From Pelodera strongyloides (lineage: Eukaryota; Nematoda; Chromadorea; Rhabditida; Rhabditidae): a DNA stretch of 64,000 nt. Both the position numbers and the translations under genes were made by a program. Each line of letters begins with the position of its first letter. Within the stretch, counting starts at the first letter, position 1. Shown here in pieces: positions 54,920-64,000 of this stretch. The notes under the pieces are model-generated. The model ran no database searches and was not told where the DNA came from. It saw only the letters and a program-made list of their open reading frames with translations. The DNA is taken from contig JAANDG010000641.1 in NCBI GenBank assembly GCA_036852015.1, forward strand, positions 17,362 through 81,361. The letters run 5' to 3'.

Positions 54920-57900
54920 TGTAACGTAATTTTTCCGCAGTTGAGTTGGCAGTTGGCACTATTGCTACTTTGTATTACAGTATAGTAAGGTGGCGGTGAT
55001 ATTATAAACTGTGTTGATTAAATACTCGGAAAGGCCTGTATGTGCGAATTTTTCCGACGGTGCGAAAAATGCGATTCTTGATGTCTTTATGCAGGAGAAT
55101 AAAAGCTCGATTCACAATCACAGCCCTCACAGAAATACTCACAATTCCAAACAGATAAACTACCGTACACATACGCTTTTTAAATCTCCCGCTGCGACCA
55201 CACGAAGAAAATCAATAAATATTTTATTTTTCAGACTATTGTTGAAAAGTTGTGTGTGGACTTGTTATTTTTATCTCCCTTATTTCTTTTGCCTTTGATT
55301 TTCATATCCGTTCTTTCTTTTCTTTTACTTTTTATCAAACTAGCTATGACTGAATGGATAGTGTTACATATTATGTTTGTTGTCTATATCTAATTCGTAT
55401 TTAACGATTGCGCGGCATCTTTTATTAGTGTTCAAAGTGTATAGCTTTTTTATATCTCTTTATGTTCTTTCGTCCCAATATATTGTTGGATTGAGAATTC
55501 GTCTTTTAATAGTATGAGACGGTCACTTATTCCTAGTCGATTATATCATTACCAGACGGCTATCGCCGCCAGAGGCGTCATTTAGTTTAAAGTATGCTAT
55601 GTAAACGATACTTCAAAGTGCGCATATTTATATGAAACGACTGAAGCGTATATTCCAACATTTGTGTTAAGAGATCCATATTTTGTAAATATGGAACAGA
55701 TGCCTACTTATGCCAAATGTCTGAAACGTAGAAAAAAATCGTTGTGGTCGTAATCACAAATAATTCACCCTGCCACAAACTTTTCTCCTTTATATAATAA
55801 GATATCAGCGCACCTCGGAGCCTCGGACTCCGAAATTTTCCGTGTCGTGTTATGCATATTAATTTTTATGATCATTGAAGTCGCAGAACGTACATGTACA
55901 TTATTTAAAGATTAAGTTGTAATAGTCCATCCATACTTTAGAGAATATGTTCGAATCTGTTCCTGATCTCATTTACTTTCGAGCACCATTGTTTTCTAAT
56001 TTGCGCTTAGGCGAGCATGATCCTGTTCCGTGTAGTTTGACCGCTATTGGTGTAATCGTTGCTATATATGGCAACCCATGGCACTACAATTATGTTGTTG
56101 GCTGTTTCTCGTTTTCCTCAAAAGGCATATTATGCGCGTAGCATGTAGTTCTTCGCTGTATGCGCTCTATGTCCGAAGCTAGCCCCATGTGCGACAGCCG
56201 GCATCTGCCTGCTACTCTCGTGGTTGTCCCTGGCTGTGTACTCTCTTCTCTAACACTGGCAACTGGCACTCCTGTTCAAAATGAGACCGCATTGATCGGA
56301 GTTCGACCGTGCAGCTAACTACACATGAAAACACCCAAGTGCTAGAGGGTCATCATTTTTAAATTAAATGTTTCAGATTTTCAAATCAAATACTATACTA
56401 GTAATTTTTAGTCGACCCAGTTCAGCAATATCAATCCGACCAGCCCATTCTTATTACTTGTGTTTTTTGTTTTATTACCACACATGGCGGTCTCAGATCG
56501 ATACTTCCCACTTTCCCTTCATTTCTTGGCTCGCAATCAGGCGGTCAGGCGCATTTGTAGTGTTGTTTAGTTGTTTTCTTCTATATCTTGCAATTTTTGT
56601 TTATTTCTGCGCACTGTAAGTCCACTGGCACTGGGAGATTGGGTGTTATAGAATTTGAATTTCGCATTGTTTATCACATGAGTTTTGCAGCCTGGTACAT
56701 GTATAAAAAAAGTTTGGCGTCTGGCTACTTCTTATTTTTTCAAATTTGATGTGTTCCTCGAGTTCCTCCTTCCTCTTCGAGGCGAAGCGGTGTTTTGGTT
56801 CGGTGTTCGTCACAGCGTTGATTTGAAATTCGATTCTCCACCATTTGTTCATAAAATGAACTTCTATGACCCGTAATTCTGATATTGTATGACGACGAAA
56901 CGACAAATCAAATCGCAAGTCTTTGATTTATTGGTTCAGTGCCAGTGCCCAGTGCTCATCGTCTTGGCTAGCATTGCATTCATCGAACACGAACAAATCC
57001 ATGTGACCTTTCAAATGATCATTTTTTTTAGTTTGTTTTATTTTGTTTAACTGATTTGGCCTTGAGATACTCTACATGACATTTCCGCTTACTCGACAAA
57101 ACCACTTTTGGGATTGGGAGTAATATAATAATTTACTGATCTTACTATTCTTTTACGTGCTGCTGTAAATACTTAACACCACACTACTTATTTAGGAAGG
57201 AGGTGACTACTCTCTCGTGTTATGATACTAATGATAGTGCTGTAGTGCATAATGGGTGATAATGAGTGTGATATGTAGTGCAGAGCTGCGCGAGTCCGTA
57301 CGTCCATAGTCCGGTGACCTTCCTATTTCGGCGGGAGATGATGACTCTATTTGTGTGTATTTGCCTGCAAAAGTCCTGGATTTGGATTTCATGGTGTTAT
57401 AGTGTATTATTGTGAAATGTTTGCAAATTATATGCGCTAGTCCGCTAGTTTTATATGTTTGTTGCGAGATTATATGTAGTGTAGACGTGAAATAACCGAG
57501 CAACCTGCTTGTGTGTTGACTCTGTCTGAAATGTGTTTACCTTTTATACTTGTAGGTTGTTTTGATGGTCGTTATCAAACCTTGGGTGTCGTGACTGCCG
57601 TCTGTTGGTTTTCAGTTTTCTATGTTGAAATTTTGACTGCTTCTGCTTGTGTTATCGTTTTATTACCATTATTACTTACGGCGCCATTAGGCTCTGCTCT
57701 GCGAGTTCACGACTCTGTTTAAGCTCAAGGTTTTCTACCGCTTTTTTTGTTATGAGGCTTTGGAGGCAAGTTCTGATATTCGTTCGTGATTTTAACACCA
57801 AAAATGGTGAATGGTGAATGGTCTTACTTTGTTCCATTAAGGTTATCGACGAATTCTCATTGTATGCGTTTTTCCTTTACTTTATCGATTTAGTCTTTTG

Positions 57901-59100
57901 TTCTATGCTTCCCGCGTGTCCTTCTTTTTCATTACTTCATTTTAATTGAATCATTCCGGTTCGCACGCAGTTCGCACACAAAATATGGGAGTATTCCGTG
58001 GTGCCTTCTTTTTTTGTGTGGCGTGGATTAATGAAAAGACGGTAGCTCTGCAGTGTCACTGCCTTTTAACATTTTAGTAATCATTGATGTAAATGCTCAC
58101 GTAAAGCAATTTTATCGTGTCGTTACATTTACGTGTCATTGGTGTCGCTTTCTTTGTGTCTGTTAGTCTGTTGTCCGTTCCCATAATAAGCCTTGTTTTT
58201 GTTCACTTTACAACTACTGGTTTGCTGTGAAATTAAGTTGGTCGTCACCATTTTCATTGCCAGTTTGTCATATGTCATGTCATAAGCCGTTAAAGCTGTG
58301 GGGCGTGTACAATTATGTATTTTGTGAAAATCAATTTCTCTGCCTAGGAGACAATATTTCACACTCTTCTACGCTACGCCACACCGCTATCTATCCTATC
58401 CAGGAAAAAAGTTCGGCCGTTTTCCGTTGGCCGTTCGTTCCGTACTCTTCCAGCTGTTTTTGTTTGCTTGCACGTGCTCCTTATCGATTTCTTTACATTC
58501 GGCTAAGTCATCAGATCAGACCGACGTAAACCATAAACGAGTTCAATTGATTCTATTAATAAGCTTTTCTGTATGTTGGGTTGAGATTTGTGGCATGCTA
58601 TATTTTTACTATAAAGATAATATAATTTCTTTTTACACATCTGGTTTTTGCTCTCTTGCTCCGCTTTCACGAACCTCCTTGGAATGTTAATGTTGAAGTT
58701 CATCCCCAATTTCCATTGCAGGTCTGCGTTAATTTCACTTGATTTAAGTTGACAAGCATCGAATCATCTTTTCATTCACTTTTACAGCGCATGTAAACAA
58801 TATAACCTTTCATTTGCGTCGTGCATCTTCAAATCAGCTATTATTGATGGTTATTCGCCGTTCGGCTTATGAGTACTCTGAACAGTGTATGTGAACTGTG
58901 AGCACCGTTGCCGTTCCTTTTTATGCTATAGATTTAGGATTTCTGTCCATTCGTTTATGTGCATCATCGACTTCCGTTTTTGGTCGTAGTTGTAAAGTTG
59001 TATGTTTGTTTGATATCAGCTTTTATTTTACATTTGTATTTTAGTGGGACCAATAGTCTTCGGGTGATTGCTCTGGGATCTGGATTTCCGTCCCTTTATA
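54920..59100. other. Intergenic region upstream of REEP; nothing firm
   Basis: T-rich plus-strand sequence with no exon chain I can support and no clear repeat. Small open frames are short and lack splice context. A 5' untranslated exon or promoter of the REEP gene may lie at the right end, but no element stands out. Confidence 0.4.
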
Positions 59101-59111
59101 TCCGGTGAACC

Positions 59112-62100
59112 ATGGTGACGGTCGCTCTTTCCCGATTCGTAATTCTCACGTGTGGAACGCTTTATCCGGCTTATAGGAGTTACAAAGTAAGCAGATTTGA
59201 AATTATGGCATTTGTTCCAAAGCTTTACGTTGGTCTGTTGTTCACCGACGACCGACTATTATTAGTATGAAGTCTTCATTATCTAAGTGATCATTATCTA
59301 TTTGTATTATTAATGCTCATTCCCTGTCTAGGCGGTGCGCACAAAGGATGTTCGCGAGTACGTCAAATGGATGATGTATTGGATTGTGTTTGCTCTTTTC
59401 TGCTTTGCCGAAAGTGTGGCCGACGTGTTCGTGGCGTTTTGGTAAGTCGCTGTTCTTTGTGCTTTTTTTTCTGAGTAGAAGGCTTCTTAAAAGGCGACGA
59501 TCCGACGATCTAAAGGTCAATCAAAAGTTGAATATTGAATTGGGATGATTGTAATATAAATATACCGAGGAGCTGAAGATTTTTTGTTTTGTATTGTAAG
59601 GTTGTAACTAGGTAATATAGGCACTCTCCTTTCAGGTTTCCGTTTTACTATGAAGTGAAGATGCTCTTTGTATTGTGGCTGCTTAGCCCGTGGACTAAGG
59701 GAGCGTCTATCCTGTATAGAAAGGTGGGTTGTTTTAAAAATCCGTTTATTTTTATTTTGTATAATTGGTATTTATTTTGTTGGTTTGTACCTATTGTCTC
59801 CATTTTTCTTATATTTGCTTGCCGCAGAAGCCACGCAACTTAATTACATAACGTAGCGGCGTAGCGCTGATTATATTGTGATATTTCGACGAGACCTATT
59901 TTTTGCAATGTTTTCCCCCACAGTATCGTTTATTATACAGCACAACTTTCAATATTAGCTAGAATATAATAGTTTCTTCGCAAAATTATAGTTATACCTA
60001 CTCATACTAGAACAAAAATATTCCAGTGGATCCACCCGACTCTTGCACGCCATGAAAAAGATATTGACGCATTGTTGGATCAGGCCAAGTCGGAAAGTTA
60101 TAACCAGGTGAGTCTGAAATTCTGTTTTAGTTCGTCGTCAACGTCAACTTTTGGTTTCTTTTCGCTGACTGTAGTTGTATGACTGCAAGCATGCACAGTG
60201 GTTTGCGTGATTGAACGAACACTGGACCATAGGGTTTTACTTATGTTATATTTATTTCAGCTCCTTCGTCTTGGATCACAGGGACTGTTGTGTGCGAGAG
60301 ACATTGTTGCCCAGGCAGCCGTTCGCGGTCAAGCTCAACTTGTGCAGCAACTTCAGCGTAGTGTTAGGTATGTATTTACTTATATTATTAACTTGTTTAA
60401 GTAGTTGGCTTTGCCACGCAGAGCGTAAATTAGGTCCGCATGCATATCCAACTTTCAGGGAGGGGAGGGGATGGTACCTTATCTCCGGGACATATGTAAA
60501 CACCAGTCGGCTACCGCCGCCTGAGGCGGCTTTCCAATCTATGGCTCATACGCCGCAATATTTCGCTGAGCTGTATAAGTTAGGAGCAAATATTTCTCCG
60601 AAGGGAATGCTTTCAGTCTCGTTATTTTTCTTTTTGAAACCTATACCAATATCAACCACGGGGTTAGAACTTAGTTTTAGTGTGCCCATTTGTAAAACTT
60701 TGATTATATTCCCCCTAAATTGTCTATGGTAGGACTCTAAAACGTCGAAAAAATTTCCTAAGCAGGAATAAGCATCTGGCTGATACGCCGCAATGTTTCG
60801 CTGGGCTATATAAGTTAGGAGCAAAAATTTGAGTGAAGAAAATGGTTTCAGTATCCTTATTTTTCTTCTTTTTAAACATATTATATACCAATATCAAACA
60901 TTGGGTTAGAACTTATTGTTAGTTTTAGTGTGCCCAGTTATAAAACTTTGATTATATTCCTCCTAAATTGTCTGCAAATGGTTGGACTCTTAAAACGTCG
61001 AAAAAATTTCCAAGCCGAAAGCAGAGGAATAAGCGGTGGCTGATACGCCGCAATGTTCCTCTGGGCTATATAAGTTAGGAGGAAACTTAACTGTGGAGAA
61101 AAGGGTTTCAATCTCCTTATTTTTTTCCACTTATAGCAATATCAAACATGGGGATAGAAATTTAGTTTTAGTGTGCCCATTTATAAAACTGATTATATAC
61201 CTCCTAATTGTCTGCAAATGGTTGGACTCTTAAAACGTCGAAAAAATTTCCAAAGCACAAAAGCAGAGGAATAGGCGTGTGGCTGATACGCCGCAATGTT
61301 TCGCTGGGCTATATAAGTTAGGAGCAAACATTTTTGTTAAGGAACTGGTTTCCGTATCCTTATTTTTCCTTTTTTTAAACTTATACCAATATCAAACATG
61401 GGGATAGAAATTATTAGTGTTAGTGTGACCATTTAGAAAACTGATTATATTCCTCCTAAATTGTCTGCAAATTGTTGGACTCTAAACGTCGAAAAAATTT
61501 CCAAAGCACAATAGCAGAGGAATAAGCGCGTGGCTGATACGCCGCAATTTTCCGCTGGGCTATATAAGTTAAAGCAAATTTTTCAGTGGTTCAGTATCCT
61601 CTTTTTCTGTTTTTAAACCTATACCAATATCAAACATGGGGATAGAACTTATTGTTAGTTTTATTGTGCCCATTTATAAAACGTTGAATATATTCCTCTA
61701 AATTGTCTGCAAATGGTTGGACTCTATAAAGCAGGAAAAATCGAAAATTGTCGCAGATCTCACAGATGTCACAGACTGTATTAAACTAAAGAATGTCGTC
61801 GAACGTTACAGTGATACCGTTTATTATCCATACTAAAGCAAAAACTACGCGAAATTAAGAAATTCTTTGAATGTTCTTTCGTTCGACCGAAACATCGCTC
61901 AAGATTGGACGCTCGTTTCATGGGAAATAAGGGAAATGTGCAGAGAATTACTCAATGCTTTGTTGCAAAATATGTCGACTAAATCTTTGTAAATGGGTAA
62001 ATGAAAAATTAGACTACGGAGTGATTACAAAAAAGTATTTCATAAAAAGTTGTCAAGGATTGTGATTTGGTAGTTCTTTGAGTTGTGAGTGTTCTTTGTT

Positions 62101-63964
62101 TCCTAATATGAGCTGCGCGCCACCGCGCCCGAACGATACACCACACATATTCCACATATGCAGCCTTTTTTGGACGTTTGTGAGAGGGGCGCTCGGGAAG
62201 TGAGATGGCTCAGTGCACGGGAACGTGAACTACTGAACCAATCCTACAACCTGAGCGTAACGCACATCATCCAAACGTACACTCAAACAAACGCACAAAC
62301 AAACAAACAAAGCTCCCAACTTTATATAATAAGATTACGGCAGTTTTTCTTGTGTTTCACCGCCACCGACGGAAGGGGATAATTATTTGGAGGTCGAGGT
62401 GGTCACCCTCATTCGGCGGGGTGCTTAATGCTATGCGGGCTATGCCACATAGGGTTGTACATAGCACAGCAGAGAGCAGTACTTTTCTAATTTCATAAGT
62501 CCATATATTTAGCGTACAAGACGTCACCATGCAGGAGTCGATGAAACGCCGTGTGACCACCACCGAGATTAAAGAGGTATGTAATTTTTGGTGGTTTAGA
62601 CTTTCATGGTTTTTTTTTCTTTTGCTATAGTTGTGTCGTTATTATTATCGTAGTACTCTATAGCCCCCTGGCTCCTGGGCTCTTGTCTTTGCGGCCTATC
62701 CATATCCATGCATTTGTTCTTTCAGTAATCAATAAACAGCGGTTACCAGTTCCCACTCGTCTTTTCATGAAGACAGAATCTGTAGACTCAAAATTTTCAA
62801 TTGGAAAATGATTTTTTTAATGCAGAAGAATGGGTAATTTTTCGCTGACTTTGTTTTTCATTTTTTTAGTGAATTTCAAACAACTAATTACATACTACAC
62901 TGTAAAACTGTAACTGTAACTTGCAAACTACTGTGTATTCCGTAAATAAATAGTGATTACTTTTCAGTTGGATGAAGACATGGGTTCTGATAACGAGCAA
63001 CACATTGGAGCAGGAGACGAGGGTCCCGAGGAGGTTTGTGCTTTATTTTATTTAACATTTACTTGAAAATATTCCGGAGGCTCATTACTGTTATTTGCCT
63101 TTGTTAGTTTTCTAGAGTTGTGATTCAGATTCTTTGGGCACAGGCCCATAGTGTATGTAGTGGACGCCTTTTCTCACTTTCAGCAGCCCGACTTGCTTTC
63201 AATTAGCTCGAATTGAAGTGACGCACTATGTTTTCTCGCACAACCTTCTTAGTGTTGTATCGTGGTTTTTGATGGTGGTGGGTAATCAATTGTGTTTTAA
63301 CTAAACGAATGAGCAGTAACGATTGACGTTTGTTTGCTTCAAGTCCCTATATGTACATTCTAATGCTTCTGTGAGTTATTAGCCTCCTCCGTCACGCTTT
63401 TTATTAAGTTCGTAGCCTGCTTATTGTTTTCTTCGGGTGCACGTTTCTTGGTGTCGGGTATATCGATGAGCATTTCGGCAGTCTCGTAGTCTGTCTTCTG
63501 GCTTCTGGTTCTTGGTTCTGAAGTTCTGCCGCTTTCCTTCAGTCAATGCTGAAAGCAGCAGTTCGTTGTTTGTCGGTCTATCCCATTGTCATGTACTGAA
63601 AGATAGTTCCAGCTTCTTTCTAATTAGATTGAGAGCGAATTATGTGTAGTTTGCTTACTTGACGCGACTTGTTTGTCAATTTGTCAGCTTTTTCAACCCC
63701 GAGTCGTAGATCGATGTTGGCATGCCTTCCAATTTCCAATCCTCAATCACGTTGCACCATTTTCTATGGGTTTGCTTGTTTTCCACCATTATTTGTGATT
63801 CCGGCCTGCTTTATACAGGCCAGTAATAGTAATTATGATACAATTTTTGTTTTCAGGCGTCTCCCCGTCGTCGCAAGTCTCGTTCCCGCTCCCGTTCGCG
63901 TCTTGGCGAGCCTGGAGATGCCACCTTTGCCACGATTCCGCGCCGCAACCCACGCCGGTTCTAG
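59112..63964 (+). CDS. REEP: REEP1-4-type receptor expression-enhancing protein, 8 exons, 232 aa
   Basis: Exons 59112-59186, 59332-59441, 59636-59723, 60027-60107, 60261-60367, 62513-62576, 62968-63033, 63857-63964; every junction is GT..AG and in frame. The ATG sits in ACCATGG, a strong start context. The TB2/DP1/HVA22 core starts [20 protein letters not shown], continues [35 protein letters not shown] and [20 protein letters not shown], a match to animal REEP1-4 from memory. These are hairpin membrane proteins that shape ER tubules and link ER to microtubules. The C-terminal part is acidic ([11 protein letters not shown], exon 7) and then basic/SR-rich ([14 protein letters not shown], exon 8), ending RRNPRRF. 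The length is between human REEP1 and REEP2-4. A donor-like GTAAGC follows the stop codon directly, so a 3' UTR intron is likely. Confidence 0.95.
60549..61740. repeat. Satellite, five tandem units of about 235-260 bp in REEP intron 5
   Basis: The word TACGCCGCAATRTTTCGCTG and its surroundings recur at about 60549, 60784, 61045, 61287 and 61538. Each unit also holds CTATATAAGTTAGGAGCAAA, CAATATCAAACATGGGGATA and AAACGTCGAAAAAATTTCC. Units differ by small indels. It enlarges this intron to over 2.1 kb, while the others in the gene range from about 0.15 to 0.8 kb. Confidence 0.9.
61745..62500. other. Remainder of REEP intron 5
   Basis: AT-rich sequence past the satellite. A CAAACAAACGCACAAACAAA stretch sits near 62285. 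Nothing else is recognisable. Confidence 0.4.
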
Positions 63965-64000
63965 GTAAGCAAATTTGTAGTTTTAAGTTACTAATGCTTG

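Overview
The window is nuclear DNA of an invertebrate animal. The reasons are short coding exons with GT..AG introns on both strands, a metazoan-type REEP gene, a BEL/Pao LTR retrotransposon, many TIR-flanked MITEs and long GA microsatellites. The T-rich TTTCAG/TTTTAG acceptors and the REEP sequence recall nematodes or other ecdysozoans, but I cannot fix the taxon.

Layout. (1) 1-10.9 kb: a minus-strand field of small, diverged, repeated exon-like pieces (Cys-rich modules, exons ending ACG|GTAAG) and a tandem duplication of about 0.8 kb; a complete gene cannot be assembled. (2) 11-13.9 kb: non-coding, with a T/A tract. (3) 13.9-17.4 kb: minus-strand hydrophobic exon candidates, unassigned. (4) 17.76-45.29 kb: one minus-strand gene of 30 coding exons that I could chain by hand. 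Exon lengths add to 3,087 nt from the first exon boundary, a multiple of three, with an open frame throughout. It predicts a 1,026-residue protein that I do not recognise: a helical N-terminal part, an acidic Ser tract, three RGG-type segments, a long low-complexity body of repeated exons, and a basic tail. (5) Inside its exon 14-15 intron, same orientation, sits an 11.9-kb BEL/Pao element (24370-36280) with near-identical LTRs, a GTAAT target duplication, gag, a frame-broken protease region, pol, and an extra three-exon gene with zinc knuckles between pol and the 3' LTR. (6) 45.4-49.3 kb: tRNA-like sequences and a 1.6-1.7 kb tandem duplication. (7) 49.6-59.1 kb: no convincing gene; a dense set of inverted-repeat elements, including a hairpin with a 10-base loop. 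(8) 59.11-63.96 kb: a complete plus-strand REEP1-4-type gene in 8 exons (232 aa), with a five-copy satellite in intron 5.

The strongest new items are the 30-exon RGG gene built from symmetric phase-1 exons, and the spliced accessory gene carried by the BEL element. All splice sites were read by eye; no transcript evidence or database search was available.
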